Source of the DNA: Lepturacanthus savala
Lineage: Eukaryota; Chordata; Actinopteri; Scombriformes; Trichiuridae
Reading direction: 5' to 3'
Length of the DNA stretch: 64,000 nucleotides
Assembly: GCA_030544235.1 (NCBI GenBank)
Contig: CM060468.1
Span: 12,306,258-12,370,257 of the forward strand
Each line of letters begins with the position of its first letter. Within the stretch, counting starts at the first letter, position 1. The translations under genes were made by a program, and so were the position numbers. The notes beneath the pieces were generated by a model. It did no database searches, was not told the DNA's origin, and was given only the letters and a program-made list of their open reading frames with translations. Below are positions 25,996 to 37,240 of this stretch, piece by piece.

Positions 25996-26260
25996 AACTC
26001 ACAAAAACGAGACCACAGATCCAATCTGATGAGATTTTTGCTTTAAAGGTTTTATAACAAAAAGTGTAGGAAAACGCATGTCCAAAATTATAGAGGAATG
26101 AAACTGCCTGGATAAAAAAAATTGAATAATTCAGTTCATAAATGAATATGACAGTAAATAAACATACTTAATGTTCCATTTAATTAATACAAATTATTCA
26201 TTTGTGTATGTTTTCCTTTTGCACATATATTATGCATTTATTTGGATGGATGTATTTCTC
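25996..26260 (+). repeat. Dispersed repeat, copy 1 of a pair
   Basis: Sequence starting AACTCACAAAAACGAGACCA and including GAGATTTTTGCTT, a TTATAACA block, CAGT..CAT-AATGAATATG and TTAATTAAT aligns by eye with the segment beginning at 27590 in the same orientation. The family was not identified. The end near 26260 is approximate. Confidence 0.6.
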
Positions 26261-26509
26261 TCAGCATTTCCACCTCAGTATATGAAATGGAAAATAAATT
26301 TGGAATTAAATGAATTCATGTGCAAAGTGAAAATAATACACAGATTATAGGGAATAAACATATTAATGGGATGTTAAAAAGGAATTTATTTATTATTATT
26401 ATTCTTTTTAAATATGACAGTCCTCCTCACATCCCGTCATTGTTTTACTTATGGATGGTAGTAATAAATATTATTTTTCAACAACAATATGAATTCATGG
26501 ATGAAATGT

Positions 26510-26533
26510 GCACACCTGCAAGTGCAGGTGTGC
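26510..26533. repeat. Perfect hairpin (11-bp arms, 2-nt loop)
   Basis: GCACACCTGCA, AG, TGCAGGTGTGC: an exact inverted repeat immediately before the GAA microsatellite. Confidence 0.75.
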
Positions 26534-26542
26534 TCTGCAACT

Positions 26543-26587
26543 GAAGAAGAAGAAGAAGAAGAAGAAGAAGAAGAAGAAGAAGAAGAA
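26543..26587. repeat. (GAA)n trinucleotide repeat
   Basis: About 15 GAA/AGA units in an uninterrupted tract. Confidence 0.95.
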
Positions 26588-26766
26588 AGCACAGCGCAAA
26601 CTATAAATGGAATCGTCATAAACTAAGTGGAGCAGCTTTACGAAGGATAATGGTGAAAAAAAGCCTCGCAATGATTTTACTAATTGTTACTCGCAATTCC
26701 AAATATTTAGAAAAGACAGCGGAGGGAGAAGCTGAGATGGAGCTGGTTGCAGCATGGTCCATGTTA

Positions 26767-26797
26767 TGCTAATGCTAATGCTAATGCTAAATGCTAC
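26767..26797. repeat. (ATGCTA)n short tandem repeat
   Basis: Four to five units of ATGCTA/ATGCTAA. Confidence 0.85.
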
Positions 26798-27589
26798 ACC
26801 AGCAGCAATTGACAGTTAAGATTATGCAAAGCCGACCAAAGCTGAGAGGACTGACCAATCACTGACTTTGATGACATGATGAGAAAAAAACAACACATCA
26901 TAATACGCATAAGGTAAATCCTATGTTATTTTTAGACTTCTAAATATATAACGTTATGTATTTGCTAATGTGTGATCCATTACTTTTGTTTAGACATGTC
27001 AGAAGCTTATTCTTTCATGTGAGTTTGTAGCTTGATTTACTATAATTCTAACTGGCTGTAAGTAGTTATTGTTGTTAACGTTATGCCTTTGGTTAATTGA
27101 ATGTGAATCCTGTTGTTAACAGGTCAGTGTTGTGCTGTTGCTGCAAACCCTGTGGAGCACAGGTAAATTCATTTCTTGCTTTTGTGTCATTAGCCTTGAA
27201 TGTTCAGGCTGATAATTGCCCTTTAAATCCTGAGATCCAGGTGAACATCAAAGATAGGCCGTTAATTAGGCTGTGGTGGTGTGTATGTGGCCTTTATGTG
27301 TGCTGTGGTCCAGTGGTGGTGACTGATGGTGGTGTGATCCTGGAGTCTAGTACGTGTCCAGACTCAGGGGACCCTCACATCATAACCTGCCTGTGCCTTC
27401 ATCATTCTTCTTGTAGAATGACAGATAAACGTGTAAAGAACATAATGAATGTCTTCTTGGCCATTAGTTTCTCATTCAAATCTAGACATGTACAATACAT
27501 CTTGTGCTACAGCAGGGGGATATTACAGCAGCCGGGTTTTATTTAGAAAGGCAAAGTACAGACATCGTGTGATTAAAGGCAGTGGTTTA

Positions 27590-27785
27590 AACTCACAAAA
27601 ACTAGACCATGGACACTGATAAGATTTTTGCTTATATATATTTTTTTATAACAGAAAGTGGCCAAAAAATATGATAAAAAAATGACTGACTCAGTACATG
27701 AATATGTCGGTAAATACCTGTATTTATTAAATTTAATTAATGAATTAAATGTATTAATCTGTGTATCATTTTCTCTTTACACATA
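27590..27785 (+). repeat. Dispersed repeat, copy 2 of a pair, joined to a SINE
   Basis: AACTCACAAAAACTAGACCA, GATAAGATTTTTGCTT, TTATAACAGAAAGTG and AATTAATGAATTAAA match copy 1 at 25996 in order and orientation with scattered differences. The copy runs directly into a SINE at 27791. Copy 1 lacks the SINE at the matching place, so the SINE probably inserted into or beside this copy. Confidence 0.6.
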
Positions 27786-27790
27786 AATCT

Positions 27791-28120
27791 GGGCGACACT
27801 GTGGGGCAGTGGGTAGTGCTGTTTCACAGCAGGTCCCAGGTTCAAGTCCTACAGCTTGGACCTTTCTGTGTGGAGTTTGCATGTTCTCCCTGTGTCTGCG
27901 TGGGTTTTCTCCGGGTTCCCCGGCTTCTTCCCACAGTCCATTTGGAGAATCTAAATTGCCCGTAGGTGTGAGTGTGTGAGTGAATGGTGTATTTGCCCCA
28001 TGATAGACTCCCGATCTGTCTGGGGTGTATCCCTGCCTCTTGCCTGTAATGCACTGGGATTGGCTCCAGCAGACCCCCATGACCCTAGTGAGGAATAAGC
28101 CAGTATAGAAAATGACTGAC
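27791..28120 (+). mobile_element. tRNA-derived SINE (fish DANA/V-SINE-like)
   Basis: The 5' end has the tRNA-like GGGCGACACTG..GCAGTGGGTAGTGCTG segment. A perfect RNA polymerase III B box, GGTTCAAGTCC, lies at 27839-27849. The body has the widespread TGTGTGGAGTTTGCATGTTCT and GTTTTCTCCGGGT core, then the CTGGGATTGGCTCCAGCAGACCC tail and a GGAATAAGCCAGTATAGAAAATGA end. These features mark a common teleost SINE. The family name is by recall, and the element class is clear. A second, more decayed copy is at 63052. Confidence 0.85.
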
Positions 28121-28129
28121 ATAAATGCC

Positions 28130-31100
28130 CCATTTATTTGATTTTCCTTTCAATTATTAATTTTTATTTTTATCTAGTTATTTATGTATTCACCCCCCCC
28201 ATTTATGTGAAATAAATGTGTTAAAGGGAAATTTAATAAAGTCATTTATTTTCTTTTAATTCTGTCAGTTTTAGTCCTCCATACAAATGTTCCTATGTTC
28301 TCTCATTGTGTAGTTATGGAATTATAGCTATATTATAACTATTATAACTATTTTGAAAATTTATTCTGGGGACCCTCTGGCACCCCCTCAAGTAACCCTG
28401 GGCATTCCTGGAGCCCATTTTGAGACCCACTGTTTTAAGGAAGCAATTCTGATATGTGTTTTGTTAGTGTCTTCTATCCTGTGGTTGGCTACAAGTGTTT
28501 GGTCAGTTTGATCCAACAGAATTTACTCTCCATACCAGTGTCACACTCCTGCACAACTGTGTGTCCCGGCCAGTCCTGATATCAGCACCTTGGACAGCGG
28601 TCGACATGCACTTTGACACTGAATGTCAGAAATGTACTGGTGAATTATCACTACTACATGTAATAGACTCCATGCTGCTAATAATTGCTGTATGTCATGT
28701 AGTGATATGTCCTTGGTGCATGATGTCCTCTATTGAGACAATGGTGTCTCATTATCACACAAATTCACATTGTATTGTGGACAAGGCAGGTAAAAAATGT
28801 TCGAGCACTTTATAACAACTGTCTCTCTGCTCAGGAAGTTGATTTCTGTTGGATTGTGTTTATCTCTGGGCTGGGTCTTCTTGCCAAGGCCATTGTTGTG
28901 TGTGTGTGTGTGTGTAGTGGTAGTGTGAGTATTTGCTGGCTGTCTTTGCCTTGGCAGTGAAAAGGCTACATGGAATATTGGTCAGCAATGCCCTTCCCCT
29001 CTGTGCCAAGTGTCTCTCCTCTAGTGGATGTGTGCTGAACACCATGTGTGGAGAACCTTTATGCTAATGTAACCTTGTGCCGAGTGTATTCTGTCCTTGC
29101 AATTATTGAAAGCCAGATCATTTCCATTTCCACTGTGCATCCGTGTGTATGTGCATGTCTCTGTGCACACGTGCAAAAAAACAAAAAGTGCATTAATCAG
29201 TAGCCTGAGTGTCTGTGGATTCTCTGGTGTGTCTCACAGCGCTATCTAGCAGTGTGTGTGTGTGTGTGTGTGTATCATTGCACACACACACACCACCACC
29301 ACAAAGACAGAAACCCATGGCAAGAAGACCCATCTCTTGTAAAACAAGAGATAAAATGGGGAAAACTAACAACCCAAGACTCTGGCAGCTGCGTCTCTGG
29401 TAATTCAACTCCTAAGTGTAGGAAACTACATCCTGGACATGTATAAAGTACATAGTAGAAGGAAGCATGGATGATGATGTCATAGGACTGAGGCGGATGG
29501 ATGGATGGATGGATGGATGGACGGAGAGTAGGAGGATGGAGGAGGAAGGTGGGCAGATGAGGGGTAAGTTGCCAGGCAGCGTGGGAGTTGGAGGCTACAT
29601 TCAAGAGTTGTCTCTGAGTTATGTCTGTGTATGTGTGTGTGTGTGCACTGTCTGTGTAGGCGAATGAGCATGGGACCAAGCGAGATCGCTCACATGAAGG
29701 CAGTTGTCATGGCAACAGAGGATGTCGTCTCGTTCCGCAAGATCTCGGCTGTCCTAGAATCCTACAGACCTCTCTCTTCGCCATGCCTGCCGTTGTCCTC
29801 ATCAGTCTCTTTTTGCGTTTTCTCCCTCTCTGTTCTACCCCTCTCACTAGCCCCATTTCCCTGCATTCTCCGATGCCCAGTCCTCCTCCTACTCCCTCCC
29901 TCCCTCCACAGCTGTAACAGATATAAATAGAGGTAATAAATTGCAGTGAGGCTGCCAGGGTGTATATTTACGTGTGTGTGTGTGTGTTTGGATTCTCGCT
30001 CTAATGATCTGTATAGACTCAGGGGTGGGATATCCCTACATAGTGCCGCTATAACTAACCATCCCTCCCTCCCTCTGCCTGCCCTACATGGTACACACAC
30101 ACACACGGCCCATTAATTCACAGCTTTACCGTTTAAGTATCAAAACACTGCGACTGCTTAACTTAATCAGGCTTGTGACCCAAAGACATTTCTGGTACCC
30201 CCACCCGCGGTGGACGTCGTTCGAAATCTAGATAAATGGTCACATGATATCAAGCGACCTGCAATCATGTAATCAAAATATTGTGGTAAAAAGATTTGTG
30301 AATGAGCACCAGATGGTAATTTGAGACGACAAATACTAATTACAGCAATTGCATATTCATCTTCTTAGACTTCTTTGATTTATTCCTGCACTAATCAATA
30401 TCAAAAACTCAAATGATGTGATATGATAAACCTACAGAATATTTTATATTTCCGACATGGCTGCAGTTTCTTTAAACATCTTTCAGCTGATTGATTTGGT
30501 CTATAATTACAACTTTGCTGTTTTGGTTCACTCTTATCCACCTTGTTTCCTGCTGCAGCATTTGTGGGGTTTTTTAGATGTGAAAGCATGTGACGTCTTT
30601 TTTTCAACCTTAGACTAAAACCAGAGTGTAACCCTGACCCAGTGGCTGCACTAATGCCTGCGGCACCAAGAGCAGATTATGGTCTTATTTTCAATGCTAC
30701 ACATCACATGCAAAGTCAAGGAATGTGACCTGCATTGGTCAAAACATTTAATCTCTTCCCATGGTGGAATCTGAAATAACAGATTGATGCCAGGCTGCTG
30801 TTTACACGCAGTCAGCTGACGCTCTCATCCCAAAAGTTTAGTGTCTCGCCTTCAGAGCACTTCAGGGTTTTGGCTGATGAAACAGGCTCAGTGTCTTGCT
30901 AAAGGACAATTTACCATAAGAACAAGAGGAGCTTGGGATCGCGCCCACTGACCGTGTGATTAATGGCCAACCTGTTCCATAGCCTCCCCTTCAGATTTAA
31001 ACTGATTTGTTTAATAGAATAAGAAACTAGCAAATCCCTCTTATTCAATTACCTATAAGATATATAAAGATAAATGTGTGTTGGTAAATTTAGGAGTTGG

Positions 31101-33800
31101 TTATGGTCTTTATAGCGTATCTGTAGAAACTTTCTGGAAAACAATATAATGATCTATTTTCTTAAATCTCACACAGCCATTTTTTTCTCCAACAAAAACA
31201 CATTCAAATTGAATTTAAATCTACCTCTGAATGTCAAGACTGTGCAAGTCATGTGTTGGCATTGCAGTAGCCAATTTCATCCTGGAAGTGCTGTGAATGC
31301 AATGCAAACTGAATTTTCAACCTTTATTTGTCACACCTTCACCATCCCTCTGCCTCTCTCTCTCTCTCTCTCCCTCTCTCTCTCACACACACACAAAATA
31401 AATGTGATTTATAGCTGTGTTAGCAACCATCTCTTTCCCTGTGAGAGGGAATGAGTGGAAAAACAGAACAAACATGAGACCACCTGAGACCTGATGCTGT
31501 GCTCATTTGTCTACATTTACAGAAAGGACACGGAAAAGTCAGAGCATACCTCAGAAGAAGGAATTCATGTACAATCTTTGAAAACAAAAATAATATCAAG
31601 GTCTGTTTAGCAAATGAGCTTAATACGATCTGAATTCAGCAAGTGACTGAAAACTTGTTTTACAGTCTACTAAGAGGAAGAGTTTATTAATTCATTTCTT
31701 CTACCTAGAAACTTTTGTCTTAAGTTTGTTAGTGTACTCGTCTCCACAGAGCAATACAGACACTGTAGATAAAACGTGAAGCGTGAAGCCCTTTCTCCAT
31801 TTAGCAAGAGTTTATGGATTTTGGGGAATTGCAGAGGTTATTTCTTTATGAACAGCATGCTGCAGCCTAACCTGGTGTGTGAAATCTGTTGTTCATCACA
31901 AAAAAAGTTACAGCAACTCAGGCAGAAAACAAAATGTATTTTTTTACATTTATGATTGCGTCGCTGCTTTAAAATGCAGCGCCTTTTTTATCCCACATCC
32001 AAGGTGTTTGTGGTGATATTTTAAGTCTTAAACTATTTCTATCGCTATTGCCTATGTGCCAGTTCAGATGCCACACTGCAAGCGTACAGACAACTTTGAT
32101 TTTAAAGCGTGGGATATTTCCTTTAGAGCAGCAATGATTACTGATTTTCTTTTGTTGCTGTGAAGTTTACATTTGGCATTTTACTCACTGCAAAATTGTC
32201 ATTATTCTATAGGAAATGTTAATACATGTTACTGACACCTCTAGGAGTGCTATCAAGATGCGAATAACTTAGGAAAAGCAGTGAAAAGACGACTTTTGAG
32301 ACTTAAGCAACTCTAGGGGATTCGTTAAAAGAGCTGCATTGATGATGATGAGATGTGATGGTGATTCGTGGAAAGGAGAAGACAGAAAATCATTAGAGAA
32401 AGGTTGGATGAGCTCTGAGAGTCCCTGCGTGCCAGCGCGCCCTCTCTCCACATCTGTCTGATCATCCCATGGGGGGATCTCAATAGCTGACGCAACAGGA
32501 TGCATGTGCGCCCACCTCTCTTCTCCCCACAGAAACATCTGCCTCCTCATACAGGCCATATGCCTTGTAACACAAGCCCTCTCTGGTCTCTGTGCCCCCG
32601 TCTCGCTTTCATGTCCTTTTTTTTTTTTTATCTTTCCGTCCCCGTCTCGTTGCCTTTGATGAAGTGCCAGGGGCTGGCAGACACTCCTGCATGCACGTCT
32701 TTCACGGGCACTGTCTCCTTCGGCAACTGCCCTTTATGCACACACAGCAGACTAATGAATAATATATATAATATATATAGTTACAAGAGGAAAGTAGCTG
32801 TATCTAACAGTCCAGCACAATGCCTAGCATGAATAGGCCTACAGATGAGAGTGTACTGATGCACTGCAAATATTGAAATCAGGTGTGTTTGGTACAATTA
32901 GTCCAATATTGAGTAGAATTATTTATTATTTATGTTTTATAAGTTTTTTTCTGATTTAGGCCACAGAATTCAAATAACATTTTCTTAAAAGAAGAATAAA
33001 TTTATTAAAATCAAGAAAAAAACTTAAAATAAGATAAATAATCTGCCAGTGCAATAAGATAACTACTCAATATTGGACTAAAGGTACCAAAAACAAGATA
33101 TTTCTCACCTGTTAAGATTTCAGTTTTTGCAGTGTCAGCTTCATGTGGTGCAATCCATTGTATTCTACCTCTGACATGGAAAACTCCAATGGAATTTCAA
33201 TATTATGTTTGGTATATGATTTTCTGGCTTGTTTTAGTTTTTATAAACTGCTGCAGCACAGATTGCCCATTTGTAACAAATAATAAATAAGAGTGAACTT
33301 TGATGCTTGACTGTTTGAAGCACTGAGTCACCTAAGTGATAATAATACTACTCGCTATACGATGCATCAAATAGAGAATTTCACCGTATGCGGAAAGTTG
33401 CATGCATTGTCTATACAGTATTATATATTCACTGTCAGTATATATTGTATAGTAGACATTGGACTATAAAGGAGTAGTTATTAAAGCTTTGAGTGGGCTG
33501 TGGTGTTGGGGAGGTTGCGGACCAATGCAATATCTTTTCACAGGCTCCAAAGCCGTCACAGATTATTGATTCATTACACACAGAGCTTAGTGTGCTTAAA
33601 ATCGCACACACTACTTCAGTAAGTGTAAAGTTTGTTAGAAGAAACTCACAGGACACCAAGGAACAAACACAGATGTTTATTTATTATGCAGAGGACAGGC
33701 AGTGAACAGCAGTCACAGATAGGCTTGAGTCAACACATCTCAGGGATTGATCTAAACCATGTACCTGTCTAAAACAGGATTTATACCCAGGAGCCTACAA
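28130..33800. other. Gene-poor interval between rab38 and the unknown cluster
   Basis: No exon is recognised. The interval contains TG tracts (about 28897-28917, 29252-29274), a GATG tetranucleotide repeat at about 29495-29520, CT/CA tracts near 31355-31396, and one probable dispersed repeat at 30836-30985. The remainder is unremarkable AT-rich sequence. Confidence 0.5.
30836..30985 (+). repeat. Probable dispersed repeat remnant
   Basis: The phrases CAGTGTCTTGCTAAAGGACAA, GAGGAGCTTGGGATCGCGCC and CCCACTGACCGTGTGATTAATGG match, in order, a repeat tail I recognise from teleost intergenic DNA ('cttgccaaaggaca ... gggatcgaac'). Only a fragment is present and its class is uncertain. Confidence 0.45.
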
Positions 33801-33848
33801 CCAATTGGTTACACTGCACTACCCCTCAAGTCATGAGCGTGAGGGGCG

Positions 33849-33884
33849 CGCACACACACAAACACACACACACACACACACACA
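33849..33884. repeat. (CA)n microsatellite
   Basis: A CA repeat with one AACAC interruption. Confidence 0.9.
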
Positions 33885-34083
33885 TCCTTAACCTGTGTAT
33901 TCTCTGCCCTCATCAGCATTCATACATAATTCATGCAGCCTATGCACAGTTAGTGAGTGTGTGTTTGTGTCTGACAGAAACATGCAGCATAACAAGAGTC
34001 TTATTGCTCAAGGGCCAGAGATCCCTTCCTCTGATCAGACACACACACCCAAACACACATATATACATAATATACATTATATT

Positions 34084-34367
34084 AGGGTTGCAGCTAACAC
34101 TTAATTTGGTAGTCGCCCTATCAATTATTGAAAGATGAATCAATTATTTGTTTCTTTCATATGTATATATAAATGGTGTAGAATTTAGATTTTTTTGCTG
34201 AAGCCAAAGATGCAAGCCAAAAGATCATCAGTTTACTATTATAGCAGACTAAAGAAACCATAACATAATAAAATAGGGGACTTTTTCTTAAAAATCAAAA
34301 TGATCAAAATAGTTGGTAGTTATTCTAATAGTTGACAACTAATCTGTTAACTAATCATTACAGATCT
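34084..34367 (+). mobile_element. Non-autonomous DNA transposon (MITE) of a common fish family
   Basis: It begins AGGGTTGCAGCTAAC and ends ACTAATCATTACAGATCT, which look like decayed terminal inverted repeats of the type AGGGCTGCAACTAACGATTA. The interior 'cagtttactattatagcag..taaagaaacc' and 'caaaatagttgg..aatagttgacaactaat' follow the same order as that family. About 284 bp. No clean target duplication was found. Confidence 0.7.
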
Positions 34368-35479
34368 AGCATAGACACACACTGTACACAATGTCTGTCT
34401 GTCTATCCATTAGTTACAGCCAGATCTTTGCCCTGTTTCTCCACGTGTCTCCTGCTAACGTTTCCCTGTGGACCCAATCAGTGGTGAGCACTGGAAGACA
34501 GATTATGTCTTTAAGCAGTTGCTCGATAGAAATGAGAGAGAGGAGGAGAGTGCTGGAGAGGCATGGTGAGGATGAACTGGAATAAGGGTATGGTGGGAGG
34601 GGGGACATGTGGGGTTTACAAATGTGGAACAAGAGGCTGTGGGAAATGGGAGGTGATGTTTAAGGAGAGGAGAGTGGAGAGACAGGAAAATGTGAAAGAT
34701 TCATGAATAAAATTGGGCTGATTACAGTCAAATTGTGGAAAGAGCAATGTGAGAAAAGGTGAGACAGGATGAAATAAAAGTGGAAGGAAGTGAGTGAACA
34801 CCACTGACCCTTGAGGCTGCAGTCTTTATTATAACCAGCAAGAGTTGGACTATAGAGACACCATAATGAGTCTCTACTGGAGAAGTGGCTATGCACCGAT
34901 CAAAATTCAATAGCCTTCACCCATTGGTGTTGTCACCCATTGGTTTGCATTCAAGCTAGGTTGAAGTGCATTGCTGCTTGTAGGGTGTCTTTTAAGCTCT
35001 GGAAATGTACCACACTACCTCAAGCTAAAGCAGACATAGCTACTTTAGTTAAATTGTGCGAAAAGGTCACTTATCATTATCAAGTAACATGAATATTATC
35101 AAAAATATAGTGACAATCGTCCAGTCCAAGGTGGGACATTATTTAAAGCACGCTGTTGATCTTCAGACTGAATTCATTAAATGTCACCAAAATCTGCTTA
35201 TTGAATTTGGACATTTCTGTGGGTAATTTGGCCTGAATGATGATGATGCTACAAGAAAGGTCCAGTGGAATAAACCTATTGGGGGTATACACAAGTTCAG
35301 TTTGATAAAATTGTGGCATGGTGTGCCTGTAAAAGGTCCGTTAGTGTGCGCGTCTCTCTGTTATGTTGTATGTTTGAACGCTGTATGATGTGGACCAACA
35401 TGGGATGCTGGGAAGAGTGAATGTACTTTCCTGACATTTTAGCTATGCTGACATTAAAGTCTTGTCTGACATTTAAATT

Positions 35480-35921
35480 TACCATTGATTTTTGCAGAGG
35501 GCTTCCCGGTCACCGCTTTAAAAAAAGACTGATCTCCTACATCAGTTCATGCGGTTTCATAAAACACAGAGTGACCATGTTATCAGAGCTTAATATCAGA
35601 GCAGTAATTTTTCTCAGACTCAACTGCGTGGTTGCAGTCGTAAAATCTGTGTTGGAGAACATACCGGAGATGAAGTGTGATTTCGCAACACTTCCTCGCA
35701 CCCATGGAGCTTGTGCACACTCCTTGAATAATCCACTTTCATCCAGGACCACCCTTGCAAAGGGAGAGAAGACAATATTTGCTCAACACTTTGGGAGGGT
35801 GAGGACAAATGTCTACAGGGCAGTCATGGATGCAGCAGTACGTGACAACATAAACTGGCTCAGGGAACCTGCTGAGCAGATCACTGGGCTAAAGAGAGCC
35901 AGAGGTGGAATGGGATATTAA
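35480..35921 (+). pseudogene. Unrecognised coding-like segment
   Basis: An open frame of 166 codons spans 35421-35921. Its better part starts after a plausible splice acceptor (TTTTTGCAG, about 35497) and ends in TAA. The composition is protein-like and not repeat-driven, with KKRLISYISSCGFIKHR, VLENIPEMKCDFATLPRTHG, HFGRVRTNVYRAVMDAAVRD and NWLREPAEQITGLKRARGG among its sections. I do not recognise the family. It could be the last exon of a fish-specific gene, a decayed gene, or part of a DNA transposon. No donor or partner exon is firmly linked. Confidence 0.35.
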
Positions 35922-36390
35922 GTACCAATATACTGTAGTTTTAGCTAGTCCAGAACACATTTATTGTTCACACACACACAGCAGTTTATAAGTGCAATTA
36001 GTGCCAGAACTCCCCGGGCTGGTGATAAACTTTGTTGTTGCCTAACAAGCTGTGTGTTTTGAATCCTGCTGTGGTACAATGGTAAAAATGTCCGCTGATC
36101 ACCCTCTAGAGGTGAGTTGGGTCCGACTAAGCCTAATGAGCATTTTTATCTCAGGTCTTGTAAGGATCATTTCTCTATGTGCGATTCTAGAAGCAGTGAT
36201 ACTGTTAATTTTAAAGGTGCCTTCGTATTTCAGTATAACTAATTTTATAAACATGAATTACAAGATGTGTAAATACCTATAGTCTTATGAAGAAAAATGT
36301 TTAAAGTTAGCATCGGAAACATCATAGCATCGAGAAGCTCACCATGTGTTACTGTGTGTACCTTAAATTTCCTGAATCAATTCTGAGGAC

Positions 36391-36624
36391 ATGACCTCAG
36401 TGTTCTGGTCTATGGGAATTGAAGATGCTGCTGAGGTGCTTTGTCATTTCCACAAACCGGAGGGGGAGTTGTTCAGACGTAGGAAGCCGGTTGCAACTAA
36501 TTGCTCAATAAAGATGCAAGTAATTGCATTTAAAGGCAGAGGACAGCGGAGAGTCATAAATGCTTATGTGGTCCTAGAAAAGGAAGGATGGCATCTGCAC
36601 AGCTGCTGCAGACAAAACCTATAA
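36391..36624 (+). pseudogene. Second unrecognised coding-like segment
   Basis: A 77-codon open frame reads HFHKPEGELFRRRKPVATN, MQVIAFKGRGQRRVINAYVV and EKEGWHLHSCCRQNL. It lies 470 bp downstream of the preceding segment on the same strand. Its amino-acid make-up looks real, but no homologue is recognised and an in-frame stop lies 6 codons upstream of its first Met. It may belong to the same broken gene or element. Confidence 0.25.
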
Positions 36625-36675
36625 GGGATGCTGTACAATACATACAAGTATACAACTATACTTCTTTCTAAATTC

Positions 36676-36678
<3 letters not shown>

Positions 36679-36763
<85 letters not shown>
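36679..36763. repeat. (TA)n microsatellite
   Basis: An uninterrupted TA tract of about 85 bp. Confidence 0.95.
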
Positions 36764-36767
<4 letters not shown>

Positions 36768-37081
36768 AAGAAGTAGTGCAGATTGTTTCCCTTCATTATT
36801 TCTATTATTAATTATTAATTGCTTGATGTGTTTTTCACATTGATAATTTTTAATATTAATGAACATGATTTCTCTAACATAACATAACCAACTTCCTCAG
36901 GTAATCAAAATTCACATTCGTTATTTTTGGTCCAAAACTAGGGAAACAGCTTTGATCACCTGAGGAGGTTGGTTATGATTGAGTAGGATTTTATCTTGAG
37001 GTTTTCTCCTTGGACCCCGATGAGTGGTCTCGCAAGGAATTTCTTTCTAGGACAGAGCATTAAGTCATTTTTAATAGTGGT

Positions 37082-37240
37082 GTTGCCTTGGAGCTAGACA
37101 CCCCATCCTCTTCTGACAGCTCCAGCGTGGCGTCAGTGAAGGATGACAGTGCACTGAAGCAATCCACGAGAGTCACAGGGGATACAGAGATGCCACCGCT
37201 GAACCCGTGGCTTTTATTAGCTCAAACAGACGCTGCAGCT
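37082..37240 (+). pseudogene. Third unrecognised coding-like segment with a donor site
   Basis: The frame reads LELDTPSSSDSSSVASVKDD, SALKQSTRVTGDTEMPPLNP and WLLLAQTDAA(A)CG, and meets a good donor (TTGTG|GTAAGA) near 37241. The Ser/Asp-rich start and the proline stretch look like a low-complexity region of a real protein. A stop lies about 9 codons upstream in frame, so it would need an upstream acceptor that I could not place with confidence. The family is unknown. Confidence 0.3.

Noticed and set aside
27097..27546. 149-codon open frame on the + strand
   Set aside because: It is Cys-rich by chance, with no recognisable domain, and lies between two dispersed repeats. No splice partners were found.
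36052..36282. 76-codon frame as a further exon of the unknown cluster, or a tRNA-like segment near 36060-36110
   Set aside because: The composition is not protein-like after the first residues, and no A/B box pair or cloverleaf could be drawn.
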